Assembly: GCA_020845475.1 (NCBI GenBank)
Contig: JADLFN010000073.1
Span: forward strand, 16,942 to 80,941
DNA: 64,000 nt
DNA from: Planctomycetota bacterium
GTDB taxonomy: Bacteria > Planctomycetota > UBA8742 > UBA2392
Direction of reading: 5' to 3'
Positions 8,662-18,377 of the stretch are shown here, piece after piece. Positions within the stretch are counted from its first letter, which is position 1. Every line of letters starts with the position of its first letter. The position numbers and the translations under genes are program-made. The notes under the pieces are model-generated. The model was not told the origin of the DNA, did no database searches, and saw nothing but the letters and a program-made list of their open reading frames with translations.

Positions 8662-9491
8662 CCACGCAACTCGGACCCTACAACCTTGATGGCAAACACC
8701 TTTTCCTGATCGCCGGCCCCTGCGTGCTGGAAGACGCTGACATGCCGCGCCGTGTGTGCGAGCGCATGAAGAAAACCTGCGCTGACATCGGCATCGATTA
8801 CATCTTCAAAGCCAGCTTCGACAAAGCCAACCGCACCAGCAACAAAGGTTTTCGCGGCCCCGGCATGGAGGCGGGCCTCAAGCAGCTGGAGGCCATCAAG
8901 CGCGAATTCAACGTGCCCGTTCTGACGGACGTGCATGAGTGCAATCAATGCGCGCCCGTGGCCGAGGTCTGCGACGTGCTCCAGATTCCCGCGTTCCTCT
9001 GCCGGCAGACCGATTTGCTCGACGCCGCCGCCGATGCCGCCATCAAGAAAAGCCGCGTCGTGAACGTGAAGAAGGGGCAGTTTCTGGCCCCGTGGGACAT
9101 GAAGAACGTCGTGGCCAAAATGCACGAGTTCGGCGCCAAGGGCCGCGTCATGCTGACCGAGCGCGGCGCCAGCTTCGGCTACAACGCGCTTGTGAGTGAC
9201 ATGCGCAGCATCCCCATCATGCAGAAGTTTGAAGTGCCGGTGATTTTCGACGCCACGCACAGCGTGCAAATGCCGGGCGGCCAGGGCGAATCCAGCGGCG
9301 GCCAAAGAGAGTTTGCACCGGTGTTGGCGAAAGCGGCAGTCGCAGTGGGGGTCGACGGCCTGTTCGCCGAAACCCACCCCGATCCCGAAAAGGCCAAGAG
9401 CGACGGGCCAAACATGATTTATTTGGACCAAATGCCCGCAGTACTAAGGCAGCTCAAGGCTATTTTCGACCTCGTTCGCAAACCGCTCTAG
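8658..9491 (+). CDS. kdsA: 3-deoxy-8-phosphooctulonate synthase (KDO-8-P synthase)
   Basis: 277 residues, the usual length. It condenses phosphoenolpyruvate with arabinose-5-phosphate to KDO-8-phosphate, the precursor of the lipopolysaccharide inner-core sugar, in the cytoplasm. Seen: IAGPCVLE near the N-terminus, [22 protein letters not shown], and [13 protein letters not shown] with [10 protein letters not shown]. The Cys in AGPCV is the metal ligand position of class II (metal-dependent) enzymes; E. coli-type enzymes have Asn there. Its ATG overlaps the upstream stop (ATGA). The 3' end overlaps the convergent exported-protein gene by 4 nt. Its presence argues for an outer membrane with LPS. 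Confidence 0.95.
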   Translation: MTTQLGPYNLDGKHLFLIAGPCVLEDADMPRRVCERMKKTCADIGIDYIFKASFDKANRTSNKGFRGPGMEAGLKQLEAIKREFNVPVLTDVHECNQCAPVAEVCDVLQIPAFLCRQTDLLDAAADAAIKKSRVVNVKKGQFLAPWDMKNVVAKMHEFGAKGRVMLTERGASFGYNALVSDMRSIPIMQKFEVPVIFDATHSVQMPGGQGESSGGQREFAPVLAKAAVAVGVDGLFAETHPDPEKAKSDGPNMIYLDQMPAVLRQLKAIFDLVRKPL

Positions 9492-11431
9492 TTCTTGTGC
9501 GCAGGAAGCACAATCGCCCCGAGATCCATCAGGCCCTGCGTGGCCGTGAAGTCGATGCGCTTGTCGGGCATCAGTTCGTCGCGCGAGTTCGACCACAGGA
9601 ACAAGACGTACTTCTTGCCTGCCTCCAATTCGCAGGCCCAAGAGCTGAAGCCACAACCCACGGCCTTGCACTTGGCTTCGGTGTCATACCATGCGCCTGT
9701 TCGATCGAGGAACTCAAGCGCGGCCTTCTCCAACGTAATCTTGCGAACCTCGGCCATTTCGGAAGCGTAGTCAGGCTTGTAATCGGCATTCTTCGCAACG
9801 CGCCCCTTCCTGACGTTCTGCCAACGCTTGCGAAGCGTGATGGCGGTAGCCGCGTCGTCGGCGCGAAGCAACGTCGCCTCCACCCAGGGCACAGCACGTC
9901 CCTGAGCGTCGACTGCCCGCCAGAGAACGCCGCTCCACTTGAGTTTGACTCTGGCCTTGCCACTTGCGAGTTGTTTGCGCAAGTCCGTGGAAAGCGCGGC
10001 AGAGCCGTAAACACAGCAATCACCGACGATGTGAGCCGAGGATGCCGATAGGGTGGCCGAAATCTCGTCCTCGTCTGACAGGCTGTTCAGCGCGTTCTTG
10101 TCGACGTGCACCTTGATCGGCGCGTCAGGGCTGCGAGGTGCGCCCGCAAGCGAGTTTCCGGCGTATCCCAGCGAAACGTGGACAACCGATCCCAATGCCT
10201 TGGCAGTCTCTGAAGGCCATTCAATTTCCACCGGTACCAGATTCAGTGCCGGCTTGACGACAACAACGCGCTTGTCCCGCTTGACCTGCTGGATTGAGGT
10301 CGGATGCGAGATCACGTGTGGCGAAATCCAGGCCACTGCGGCGGTGCAGTCGTCCGCGACATCAAGCCAGCGGTCTGCGCCCGCGTGGGCGAGTTTCAAT
10401 TGAAACGGGGAGAGAACGGTTTCGTCGCCCCGCTTAATGGTCACGGAGGGTTCAAGCGCAAGGGCGACATCCGGCTTCATGACGAGGCGCCAGTGGTCTT
10501 TCGGGATGGACTTTTCGTCATTGAGATTCGGCAAAGGATTGACGGGCGCGGTCAACAGCGATTTGAAGCCGGGGTCTGCTTCGTTCTGCACGGGCCGCTT
10601 CGCCGCAGCTGCGGAATAACCCTCTGCAATCGCGATCGAACAAACATGGTTGTCCCACGAGGGCTCAACAAACGTGCTCTCAAGCTCAAGCTTCTCATCA
10701 TCAAAAAGCTTGCTGTCGAGCGTAATGCTGATGGTGCCGGATACTCCAGCGAACACGCGCAGGTAGTATTTTCCGCTATCGGTGTTGAATCGAATGCTCT
10801 GGCTGCCGCCACGGGCGCGGCGATAGGCAAAGCCGCCGCTACCTCCAGGTTCCGTGCCGGGAGGGTCGCGCAAAACGCGGGCGGGCGCGCCGGCTGCCGC
10901 CGCCGGCTTGGCCTGCTCCTTGCGCGAGTATCTTGGCTGGAACGGGATCCAAGGCAGCGGGTTCTTCTCCGCATCCGTCAGGTTGAGGCAGATGACGCGG
11001 CGCCAGACTTCTGTTTGCGCTTTCTGCGAAACCTGCTGCCCAGGCGTCAGCTCAAATGAACGAACCAGTGTTCCGTATGCGCCCAGCCCCAGACTCAGCT
11101 CGTATGAGCCGCCGACAAGCCCGCGCCCGGGCAAGCCATCGCAAATGACGCGGCTACCATCGAATCTGCACGCCTCTTCTTCGGTGAATCTGCCGACCTT
11201 GCGCAAAAGCCTGCACCACTCAAGCTGGCCGGCCTCAAGTTCAATGCCCTTTGCGTCTTGAAGGATGAACTCCGCGCGACCGCCGCCGATCCGCAGGTCC
11301 TTCCCGTATTGCGGCTTGTGCTCGGCAGTCGCGTCGTTGAGGGGATCCTTGGCTGCCTGCCCTTGAAACAGAAAGAACTGGCCCAGCAGCAAGGTTGAGA
11401 TCAGAACGAAAACGGTGCGAAGCAAGGCCAT
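9488..11431 (-). CDS. Exported protein, tandem paralogue family member A
   Basis: 647 residues from ATG 11431, which has a GGAG ribosome binding site 8-10 nt upstream; the ORF could open earlier at 11476. It starts with a Sec signal ([20 protein letters not shown]). The mature protein shares landmarks with the next two genes. These are an early FxLxDAKGxELE strand, a middle Gly/Arg linker ([11 protein letters not shown]) followed by [11 protein letters not shown], then LPWVEATLL and a C-terminal signature [19 protein letters not shown] ending in LGAIVLPA. No enzyme motif was recognised. The strand-rich pattern suggests stacked beta-sandwich domains. First of three same-strand paralogues; stop overlaps kdsA. 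Confidence 0.75.
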   Translation of the reverse strand: MALLRTVFVLISTLLLGQFFLFQGQAAKDPLNDATAEHKPQYGKDLRIGGGRAEFILQDAKGIELEAGQLEWCRLLRKVGRFTEEEACRFDGSRVICDGLPGRGLVGGSYELSLGLGAYGTLVRSFELTPGQQVSQKAQTEVWRRVICLNLTDAEKNPLPWIPFQPRYSRKEQAKPAAAAGAPARVLRDPPGTEPGGSGGFAYRRARGGSQSIRFNTDSGKYYLRVFAGVSGTISITLDSKLFDDEKLELESTFVEPSWDNHVCSIAIAEGYSAAAAKRPVQNEADPGFKSLLTAPVNPLPNLNDEKSIPKDHWRLVMKPDVALALEPSVTIKRGDETVLSPFQLKLAHAGADRWLDVADDCTAAVAWISPHVISHPTSIQQVKRDKRVVVVKPALNLVPVEIEWPSETAKALGSVVHVSLGYAGNSLAGAPRSPDAPIKVHVDKNALNSLSDEDEISATLSASSAHIVGDCCVYGSAALSTDLRKQLASGKARVKLKWSGVLWRAVDAQGRAVPWVEATLLRADDAATAITLRKRWQNVRKGRVAKNADYKPDYASEMAEVRKITLEKAALEFLDRTGAWYDTEAKCKAVGCGFSSWACELEAGKKYVLFLWSNSRDELMPDKRIDFTATQGLMDLGAIVLPAHKN

Positions 11432-11453
11432 TGTCAATCTCCACATCCAAACG

Positions 11454-13415
11454 CTAACGATACGAGGGCAAGACAATCACTCCTAGATCGGTCACGCCTT
11501 CGGTGGCCACGAAATCGATGCGCTTGTCCGGCCTCAGTTCGTCGCGTGAGTTCGACCACAGGAAGAGCGTGTAGCGCTCGCCTTCTTTGAGTGCGTCGCT
11601 GAAAGCGTTGTAGCCCGCGCCCGCGGCAAGCGCCCTCGCGTGCGTGTTGTACCAGGCACCCTTTCGATCGACCCAGTCGATCGCTGAGCTGTCCTTCAGC
11701 ACGGTATTGACGTCGTCCTGCTCGGCGTCGAAATCGGGTGTATATGCGGCGTTTTCTGCAAGGCGGGCCTTTCGCACGCCCATCCACGCGCGCCGCGCAT
11801 GGATGGCGCTTTCGACGTCGCCGGAGGGGATGAGCGATGCTTCGACCCAGGGCAGCGGCTCACCTTTGGCGTTGACCGAGCGCCAGATCAGGCCGCTCCA
11901 AGTTGCCTCCACGGTGGCTTTGCCGTCTAGTACGGACTTGAGGGTGCCTTCGTCAAGTGTGACGGCCCCGTAAAGAACCGTACTGAGAATTCGGTTGGCG
12001 GTGCCATGTTGAAGCGCAAGAGAAAGCGAGCGTGCCGTTGGTTGCCTGAGGAATGCCCGCTCCAAGTACAGCGTCAGTGGCTTGTCCTTGGCCCAGCGGC
12101 GCACCGGAAAAGTGTTCTGGGCGCGGTCACACCAGGCGTTGACGCAGACGGTCAAGGCCTTCGCGGTTTCGCAGGGCCAGGCAATCTCGATGGGCATCAG
12201 GTCAAACTTGTGCTCGACGATCGTCACCCGGCCGGATCTCACAAAAGTGTGTGAACTGCCGAGCGAAAACAAGACCACCGGCGATTGCCATACGAATTCA
12301 GCACGGCAGCGATCGGGCAGGTCGAACCAGAAGGTGTTGCCATCTCGCTGCAAGCGCGACACGGAAGAACCCGTGACCGATGAGTCGCCGTCCAATGCCC
12401 TGGAGTTGGCATTGACTTCAACGGAAGCATCAAGCTTGATGACGGCGCGCCAGCAGCCCTCGGCGATGGTCGATTCCTCGGCGTAGTCGAGATTGGGAGC
12501 CGGAGGGTTGACCGCGCGCGTGATCAGGGAACGCGAACCCGGGTCCTTCGCATTGAGTGACTTGCGATTTTCCGTGCCTTCCGCATACGCTTCCGTGGGC
12601 GCAAGTTCGACCGGGTGTTCGTCCCAATGCGCCTGTGTGAAATCCTCTTCGAACAAGAGTTCAGCCTTGCCCAGCAATTCATCACTGAGCGGGCAGAATA
12701 GCTTACCGCTTGCACCCGCGAACACGCGCACATGCCAGCGTCCGTCATCGGTGTCATAGCGCGGCGTGCGAATCTTGCTGCCGCCGCCGCGCGCGCGACG
12801 GTAGGCAAAGCCTCCCGCCCCGCCGCGTCCGCTGCTGTTGCTGGGTGGGTCACGCAGGATGCGCGGCGGAACCTCACGTTTCGAGAAATTGTTCGCGGGC
12901 CGCACAACGTCGTAGGTAGGGACATGGGGCAGCCATTGCAGCGCGTTTCCCTTGGCGTCAACAAACTTAAGGCAGATGATGCGCCGCCAGACCTCAGTCT
13001 TGAGTTCGCCCTTCAATTGCTCGCCGGGCTTGAGATCAAAGGCGTGCTGGATCTTGCCGTACACGCCAAGGTCCAGTTCAAGTTCATAGCTGCCGGCATC
13101 CAGGCCCAGCGAGGCGAGCCCGTCGCAGCGCACACTGCTGCCGACAAAGCGAGCTTCTGCGATTTCCCACCACGTTCCAGCCTTGCGATGAAGCTGGAGA
13201 TCTCTCAACTCGGCAACCTCAAGCTCGTGACCCTTCGCGTCTCTCAGGGCGAACTCGGCCTTTGCGTTGCCGCGCTGTAGCTCGGGACCGAATGTGGCCT
13301 GCCAGTCCTCGCCCGGCTCGTTGATTGCGTCGCGAATGGCCGGGCGCGCGGCTACAGAGAGGCTGCACCATGCAAGCGCGCATAGCGCGAAAACGAAGCG
13401 ACGGGTCGTTCCCAT
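11454..13415 (-). CDS. Exported protein, tandem paralogue family member B
   Basis: 653 residues from ATG 13415; an earlier TTG at 13427 is less likely. A signal peptide (RFVFALCALAWCSLSVAA) leads a mature protein with the family landmarks: FALRDAKGHELEVAEL, the Gly-rich [14 protein letters not shown] linker then WHVRVFAGASG, LPWVEASLI, and [19 protein letters not shown] ending LGVIVLPSYR. It lies 22 nt upstream of member A in the direction of transcription and probably shares an operon with it. It is more divergent in the centre than at the C-terminus. No catalytic motif or lipobox seen. Confidence 0.75.
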   Translation of the reverse strand: MGTTRRFVFALCALAWCSLSVAARPAIRDAINEPGEDWQATFGPELQRGNAKAEFALRDAKGHELEVAELRDLQLHRKAGTWWEIAEARFVGSSVRCDGLASLGLDAGSYELELDLGVYGKIQHAFDLKPGEQLKGELKTEVWRRIICLKFVDAKGNALQWLPHVPTYDVVRPANNFSKREVPPRILRDPPSNSSGRGGAGGFAYRRARGGGSKIRTPRYDTDDGRWHVRVFAGASGKLFCPLSDELLGKAELLFEEDFTQAHWDEHPVELAPTEAYAEGTENRKSLNAKDPGSRSLITRAVNPPAPNLDYAEESTIAEGCWRAVIKLDASVEVNANSRALDGDSSVTGSSVSRLQRDGNTFWFDLPDRCRAEFVWQSPVVLFSLGSSHTFVRSGRVTIVEHKFDLMPIEIAWPCETAKALTVCVNAWCDRAQNTFPVRRWAKDKPLTLYLERAFLRQPTARSLSLALQHGTANRILSTVLYGAVTLDEGTLKSVLDGKATVEATWSGLIWRSVNAKGEPLPWVEASLIPSGDVESAIHARRAWMGVRKARLAENAAYTPDFDAEQDDVNTVLKDSSAIDWVDRKGAWYNTHARALAAGAGYNAFSDALKEGERYTLFLWSNSRDELRPDKRIDFVATEGVTDLGVIVLPSYR

Positions 13416-13460
13416 GGCCCTATGCAAGCAAAGCCAAAGCCGCGCGCAAAATGAATTGGA

Positions 13461-15662
13461 TTATTCGCTGAACGCCGGCAACAGCACGGCGCCGAGGTCG
13501 GTGATGCCCTCGGTCGCCACGAAGTCGATGCGCTTGTCGGGCATGAGTTCATCGCGCGAGTTCGACCACAAATAGAGCACGTAGCGCTTCTTGGGTTCGA
13601 GCGCGGTATCGAGGCAGAGGTAGCCGTGGTCGCTGCTGTAGATGCGCGAGTGGGTGTTGTACCAGGCGCCTTCGCGTCGCAGCCACTCACGTGAATCGGG
13701 ATCGTCGATTTTCTGCATCAACTCATTGAGGCGAATCACGTCGGGATGGTTGGGCTCGGCGTCCTTCACGGCGAGCTTGCCCAGCAGGCCATAACACTCC
13801 TCCATTTCGGTCGCGCTGCCCTTCCAGTGTTTGCGCAGGCGCTTGGAGGCCACATCGTGGTCGAACTCCAGCAGCGTGGCTTCAACCCACGGCAAACCCT
13901 CCAGGCCTGGGCCGACGGCACGCACGATCAGCCCGTTGGCGGTGGGGGCCAGGGTCGTGCCGCCAAGCGCCAACTCCTGCTTCTGCTGGGCAGTGAATCT
14001 CGCCAATAGCGTGCTGGTTGCGCGCCGCTCGTAGCCGCTGAACAATTTAAGCGAAGTGGCGAGCCCCAATCCTTCGAGGTTTTCTGCACCGCGCTGAACG
14101 AATAGACGCAGCGTGCCGTCCGGCTGCCAGGGCGCAGAGCCTTCGGGGCTATCCACGCCGTTGCAGACCGCGCCTAGCCGCGCGCCCATGGCGGCCAGCG
14201 TTGGCGATGGGCAAGTGATGTGCAAAAGCGAGGCTTCGATTGAACGGGCGACTTCGACGATGCGGCTGTCACCAAGGCGGATGGTCTCGCGCGACTTGCC
14301 TGCGGGGCGAAGCAGGTGAGGCGAAGCGAACTCAAGTTCGACGCCACTGTCGGGCGCGAGGTCGAGCCACCAGCGCCCCAGTTGCTGGTGGTAGCTGCCG
14401 CTTACACTGCGCGGGCCCGGGTTCTTGTCCTTGGGCTGGCTGATGTTGTTCTCGACCCAGAAGATGGGCGTAACGGCGCAGGGCGAATTCACGGAAACAA
14501 TGAGTCGCTGATAGCCTTCGGGCAGTTGAGAAATGTCGAAGATGTCGGGCTCACGAGCTGGCGGCGGGGGTTCGAGCAGCGAGCGCTTGCCCGGGTCTTC
14601 GGCGCCCTTGAGTTCGCGCTGTTCCACGCGCGCTGCGAAATCGGCGGGTACTTCATAGGCCGTGACGTAGTTGTCCCAGTGCGGCTCGGTGAAATCGCTG
14701 TCAACGTGAAAGAGCGTTGCGCCAAACAGTGCCTGATCCAGTTCAAAGCGAATGCTGCCCTTGCCGCCTGCGAACACGCGCACGTACCACCTGCCGTTGT
14801 CGGTCGGAAAGCGCAGCGCCGTGGGGCTGGAAGGACGCACGGTGCGGCTGGTCGAACTGCGGCTGCCTCCCAAGCCCACTGCCGTGCGCATCGGTTCTGG
14901 CGGTGAGCGCAGAACGCTGCTTGGAGGTGGAGTGCGCTCGGGAACCGTGTAGCTGATGCCCGGCGCGGTGTAGCGGGGCGGAAGCGGCAGATAGGGCAAC
15001 GGCTTGCCATCCTGGTCGGTGAAACTCAGCGCAATGATTCGCCGCCAGTTGGGCGTTTCCAGGCGCTCTTTGCGCGTTTCTCCGCGCGAAACACGAAACT
15101 CACGCTTCATAAGCCCATAGGGGCCGCAGGAAACGGTGAGCTCGTAGCTGCCGGGTTCCAGTCCGCCTTGATCAAAAGCGTCGCAGATGATGGCGCTTCG
15201 CGTGGCGTTCAGGCGCGCGCCCTCGCGCAACGAGTGTTTGCCGACCTTGCGCCACAATTCGAAACCAAGCTCCGTGCCCGGCTCAAGCGCCTGACCTTTG
15301 GCATCGACCAGCTCAAACTCCACACGCGCGCCACTACGCGCAATGGCCGGCCCCAGATCCGCTGCCCACAGCGGCTGAACAGCCACGACCGGATCATCGT
15401 CTATGAACTCAGCGGGTTTTGCCGCTTCCGGCGCGGCTATGGGCGCATCGGGCTGCGGCTTTGCTTGCGCATTTTCGGGCGGGGAACAACGGACTCTGGT
15501 CTCGCGCGGAACATTTGCGGTGCGCACGCGCTCGCGGGCTTCAGATGGCCCGGCGGCGGCTTCGTTTCGAGACACGCGGGCCGCGCCGTTGCGGTTCCAA
15601 AGCCAGGCGGCGGCAACACCCAGTGTCAGCAGCAGGAGCAGCGGCAAACCGTATCGGCGCAT
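13461..15662 (-). CDS. Membrane-anchored protein, tandem paralogue family member C
   Basis: 733 residues, the longest of the three paralogues. The N-terminus is a single hydrophobic segment (MRRYGLPLLLLLTLGVAAAW) followed by charged sequence, so it is probably an uncleaved anchor, unlike the signal peptides of A and B. About 80 extra Ala/Pro-rich residues precede the shared region. Family landmarks are kept: FELVDAKGQALEPG, WYVRVFAGGKG after a Ser/Arg-rich linker, [12 protein letters not shown], and [19 protein letters not shown] near the end. First gene of the presumed three-gene minus-strand operon and divergent from the GbsR/MarR-type regulator, with 168 nt between the starts. Confidence 0.75.
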   Translation of the reverse strand: MRRYGLPLLLLLTLGVAAAWLWNRNGAARVSRNEAAAGPSEARERVRTANVPRETRVRCSPPENAQAKPQPDAPIAAPEAAKPAEFIDDDPVVAVQPLWAADLGPAIARSGARVEFELVDAKGQALEPGTELGFELWRKVGKHSLREGARLNATRSAIICDAFDQGGLEPGSYELTVSCGPYGLMKREFRVSRGETRKERLETPNWRRIIALSFTDQDGKPLPYLPLPPRYTAPGISYTVPERTPPPSSVLRSPPEPMRTAVGLGGSRSSTSRTVRPSSPTALRFPTDNGRWYVRVFAGGKGSIRFELDQALFGATLFHVDSDFTEPHWDNYVTAYEVPADFAARVEQRELKGAEDPGKRSLLEPPPPAREPDIFDISQLPEGYQRLIVSVNSPCAVTPIFWVENNISQPKDKNPGPRSVSGSYHQQLGRWWLDLAPDSGVELEFASPHLLRPAGKSRETIRLGDSRIVEVARSIEASLLHITCPSPTLAAMGARLGAVCNGVDSPEGSAPWQPDGTLRLFVQRGAENLEGLGLATSLKLFSGYERRATSTLLARFTAQQKQELALGGTTLAPTANGLIVRAVGPGLEGLPWVEATLLEFDHDVASKRLRKHWKGSATEMEECYGLLGKLAVKDAEPNHPDVIRLNELMQKIDDPDSREWLRREGAWYNTHSRIYSSDHGYLCLDTALEPKKRYVLYLWSNSRDELMPDKRIDFVATEGITDLGAVLLPAFSE

Positions 15663-15760
15663 GGCAGTGTCCCTATGTACAGCAGGTTAACGTGTTTTCC
15701 TGTGACGGGTTCGCGAGAGCAGGAGAAGGGTTTCTCGCGCGCGCAAAGGCCAGAAAGAAT

Positions 15761-15788
15761 TTGACAGACGCGATATGTACGGTATTGT
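15761..15788 (+). promoter_or_regulatory. Promoter of the GbsR/MarR-type regulator
   Basis: A perfect TTGACA (15761-15766), 16-nt spacer, then TATTGT (15783-15788, 4/6 match). The -10 overlaps the palindromic operator at 15786-15803, the arrangement expected for autorepression of the gene starting at 15831. Confidence 0.6.
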
Positions 15789-15803
15789 CAGTAAAGACTG
15801 ACA
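15786..15803. promoter_or_regulatory. Palindromic operator 1
   Basis: TGTCAGTAAAGACTGACA: 7-bp arms around AAAG, perfect inverted repeat. The same half-sites recur at 16473-16494, just after the regulator gene. Placement over the -10 region suggests repression by the GbsR/MarR-type protein encoded immediately downstream. Confidence 0.65.
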
Positions 15804-15830
15804 TTACTGATGCGTCGCGGGAGTGCTAAG

Positions 15831-16436
15831 ATGCCGGCCACGATCGAACCAAGCGAGAGCACCATGGCCGACAAACCCGCGACCGCGCTGACCGAAGTTG
15901 AAGACCGCTTCATTTCGCTCTGGGGCGATATTTCGGCGCTTTGGGGCGTCAACCGCAGCGTGGGGCGCATCCACGCGCTGTTGTTTCTTTCGCGGCAGCC
16001 GCTCGACATGGAGACGATTACCGAGCGCCTGCAGATCAGCCACGGCAATTGCAGCACAAGCATTCGCGACCTGCTGGCCTGGAATTCGATTCGACGCGTG
16101 CACGGTCCCGGCGAGCGCCGTGTGCTTTACGAGAGCGAACAGGACCCCTGGACTTGGTTCCACGCCTGCATCCGCGAGCGCCGCCGCCGCGAGGTTGTTC
16201 CCGTGATCGACCAGTTGCACGAAATCAGCGACCACGCCAAGACCACAGCCGACGTCGCCGATGCCAAGCGCAGCGCCGACGCCAAGGACCTCAAACAGGC
16301 CCATGAGCGCATCGCCCGCTTCACCAAGTTCATGGACGAGTTCAAGGATCTGATCGACGCGTTCTTGGCTGTAGGCGCGGGCCCCATGGGCAAGGCCCTG
16401 CGCATGGCCGCGAAGGTGCTGCCCAAGGGCAAGTAG
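15831..16436 (+). CDS. GbsR/MarR-family HTH transcriptional regulator
   Basis: 201 residues from ATG 15831, with GGGAG 7-8 nt upstream. A winged-helix MarR-type fold is indicated by SVGRIHALLFLSRQPLDMET, then the recognition region LQISHGNCSTSIRDLLAWN and the wing with GPGERRVLYE. The domain and the basic/acidic helical C-terminus (residues 130-180) fit the GbsR-like subgroup. It probably represses its own promoter: an 18-bp palindrome overlaps the -10, and a second copy lies 36 nt past its stop before a possible target gene. The ligand is unknown. Confidence 0.8.
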   Translation: MPATIEPSESTMADKPATALTEVEDRFISLWGDISALWGVNRSVGRIHALLFLSRQPLDMETITERLQISHGNCSTSIRDLLAWNSIRRVHGPGERRVLYESEQDPWTWFHACIRERRRREVVPVIDQLHEISDHAKTTADVADAKRSADAKDLKQAHERIARFTKFMDEFKDLIDAFLAVGAGPMGKALRMAAKVLPKGK

Positions 16437-16457
16437 GGGCATGGCGAGGCCATGCCC
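16437..16457 (+). terminator. Hairpin after regulator gene
   Basis: GGGCATGGC, loop GAG, GCCATGCCC, then TTTGTTT. It begins directly after the stop codon TAG (16434-16436). Probable terminator of the regulator gene. Confidence 0.55.
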
Positions 16458-16472
16458 TTTGTTTGCGGAATG

Positions 16473-16494
16473 TATGTCAGAAAAGTCTGACATA
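16473..16494. promoter_or_regulatory. Palindromic operator 2
   Basis: TATGTCAGA, AAAG, TCTGACATA: 9-bp arms with the same 4-nt centre as operator 1, sharing the TGTCAG...CTGACA half-sites. It lies 18 nt before the ATG at 16512, so it probably controlled that gene. Confidence 0.6.
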
Positions 16495-16511
16495 CCAGAC
16501 GGGAGAGAACC

Positions 16512-16757
16512 ATGATCGACCCCGACTACATCCGCCCCTTTGCGCTCTGCAACAAGCCGCGCCGCGTTCCCTACGCCAGCCCGTTGCCCAATCGCAAGGC
16601 ACTGCCATTTCCGTCCTATGAAAAACGGGGACAGTCCCCTTTGGGGACAGTCACCATGCCGCGCCTGCCTGGAAAGCCGGTGCAGAACATGCCCCCCAGC
16701 CCGCACCGGCAGGGCAGGCGCGGCTATCCACCATGCGAATGTCCTCAGGGGGCGTAA
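16512..16757 (+). pseudogene. Probable 5' remnant of a regulator-controlled gene
   Basis: ATG 16512 follows a good GGGAGAG ribosome binding site and an operator matching that of the upstream regulator, so initiation signals look genuine. The first 35 residues (MIDPDYIRPFALCNKPRR onward) look protein-like. From about 16620 the frame runs into a palindromic REP-like cluster, after which the 81-codon ORF is Pro/Arg-rich and lacks protein character. It ends overlapping the 3' end of a gene from the AT-richer segment. My reading is that the gene lost its body when repeat and foreign DNA arrived. I cannot identify the lost gene. Apart from these items, 16437-16744 is empty. Confidence 0.4.
16627..16724. 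repeat. REP-like palindrome cluster
   Basis: GGGGACAGTCCCC (16627-16639) is followed by a second GGGGACAGTC, then an imperfect long hairpin. Its arms are GCCGCGCCTGCC (16658-16669) plus GCCGGTGC, pairing with GCACCGGC plus GGCAGGCGCGGC (16703-16724). A related GGGACTGTCCCC lies near 47346. The form resembles elements mobilised by REP-associated tyrosine transposases, but none is encoded in the window. Confidence 0.5.
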
Positions 16758-18370
16758 ATCAGTTCAAATTTGGGGCTAGTTGGGTCGGTGGCGTCTAAAA
16801 ATAGACCCGGATACATCATGAATTCGAGGTACTTGGTAGTATTTCTCCAAATCTCACGACGTTCCTCATTGATAGTTATTATAAATCGTCCTTTGTGCGG
16901 GATTATCACTTTCCAATCTCCCGAAGCTTCGTCGTGTGTCCATTGATTGGAGTACCACCGGTCATAATCCATCCACCGCTCAAAGGGTGTCCCGATCACA
17001 GCCTCCAATTCGGTAGTATTATTGCCAGTCGGGTGACCCAACCCAGATCCTACGCTGTTCTTTCCATAGGGCCACGCAGCTGTCTTCCATTGCGATGCAT
17101 CGAGCACCTCGCGCAACTTTACTCCAACTGGGAGGACACTTCGGTCAAATTGACCCCAATCGTTAGATGTGACGCGACCATATCGCGAGGATTTGGGTTC
17201 GTTTATTGGAGTTCCCGCAGGGAGCCTCAAGCTGAACGTCACGACAAGTTCGTCCGCGAGGAGGGGCACAATCCTGACGGTGTGCGGTAGCAGCTTATCA
17301 ATCGGGATAAATAGAGGTACCTTCCCAGGGTAAGAAATTGCTAGTGCGCCATTCTTGGTATTCCAGAGTTGCCGAAGTGGATGCGGCAATTCCGGCTGTT
17401 TCGGTGACCCGGCGCCGTTTGACGAGGATGCCGCCGTCTCGGGAATTTTGGAAAAGTCAGGGATTGGAATTGAAATGATTCCGTCTTCGTTTGCCTGTCC
17501 CAGAATGGCGCGCCCGAGGTAGGCCAATGTTCCGGAAAGCGGTTTGCCGCCCGGATCTGTGACCTTGATCTGGGCGCCAGCGGCCCGATCTGCGGCGGAA
17601 GCCATGAGTATCACACAACGCACTAAGCACCGTCGCTGACTGGAGACCGTCAAGCCCATTACCACATTTTCCCCGCCGAACGCCAGCGCGCCACTACCGA
17701 ATCCAAACACACAGTATCCGATCTGTGTGTCGGTCTGAGCGCGAACAAGATAATTCAAATTCGATGGAGCGGTGATAACGTAGTGACAATGGGGGCCATA
17801 TTCTCTCCCGGAAACCCGCAACTTCCCATTGCTGTCAATTACGTCGATCCGAGATGATGGCTTAGGGACTTCATTCGAGAGGATATTGCCAGTGAGCGCA
17901 TCGCGCAAGGAAACCTCAATGCCAAGGCTATTCGGCGGCCACTCGTCGAGCCAACTTGCCTCGCCCTTGGGTGTCCTCCAGGGTTCCGTTGCCTCAGGTG
18001 CATTATCCGGTTTTGGGTAGCTTTCAATCGGTACCCAATTTAATCCGACGGGGTGCCAGCGAATCCCTTCGGTCCGCCCAGACGGTCTGTCTTTCTCGAC
18101 GGACTTCTCGCCCGACGACGTGCCTTGTCGAGAACTACCGACCGGTGAACTCAGGTTACTGTTTGCGCGACTTTTATCGCCCCCGTGCGTCTTGTGTTCC
18201 GAATTGTCGGTGCTGGCCTCCGAACTGCTATTGCACACTGTCTCTTGAGAATGAACGATTTCACGGCGGGAGCTCCGCGAAGTTTTCCACCAGGTAAGTC
18301 CCAGAATGAAAGCGCAGCAAATCAAACCGACACAGATTGGGACGATCAATCTAATATTATAATTCGACAT
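16745..18370 (-). CDS. Membrane-anchored exported protein in AT-richer segment
   Basis: 541 residues from ATG 18370; an upstream in-frame extension would run into the preceding gene. One N-terminal membrane segment (LIVPICVGLICCAFILGLTW) is followed by a Ser/Lys-rich linker and a large exported region. LGIEVSLRDALTG and a terminal FELIYAP give a layout loosely like the 9.5-15.7 kb paralogues: N-terminal anchor, DA-containing strand, WYSNQW near the end. I cannot show homology by eye. The start is 7 nt after the RTX gene stop, so the two are likely cotranscribed. Base composition is more AT-rich than the surroundings, suggesting later acquisition. Function unknown. Confidence 0.6.
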   Translation of the reverse strand: MSNYNIRLIVPICVGLICCAFILGLTWWKTSRSSRREIVHSQETVCNSSSEASTDNSEHKTHGGDKSRANSNLSSPVGSSRQGTSSGEKSVEKDRPSGRTEGIRWHPVGLNWVPIESYPKPDNAPEATEPWRTPKGEASWLDEWPPNSLGIEVSLRDALTGNILSNEVPKPSSRIDVIDSNGKLRVSGREYGPHCHYVITAPSNLNYLVRAQTDTQIGYCVFGFGSGALAFGGENVVMGLTVSSQRRCLVRCVILMASAADRAAGAQIKVTDPGGKPLSGTLAYLGRAILGQANEDGIISIPIPDFSKIPETAASSSNGAGSPKQPELPHPLRQLWNTKNGALAISYPGKVPLFIPIDKLLPHTVRIVPLLADELVVTFSLRLPAGTPINEPKSSRYGRVTSNDWGQFDRSVLPVGVKLREVLDASQWKTAAWPYGKNSVGSGLGHPTGNNTTELEAVIGTPFERWMDYDRWYSNQWTHDEASGDWKVIIPHKGRFIITINEERREIWRNTTKYLEFMMYPGLFLDATDPTSPKFELIYAP

Positions 18371-18377
18371 AATTCTA

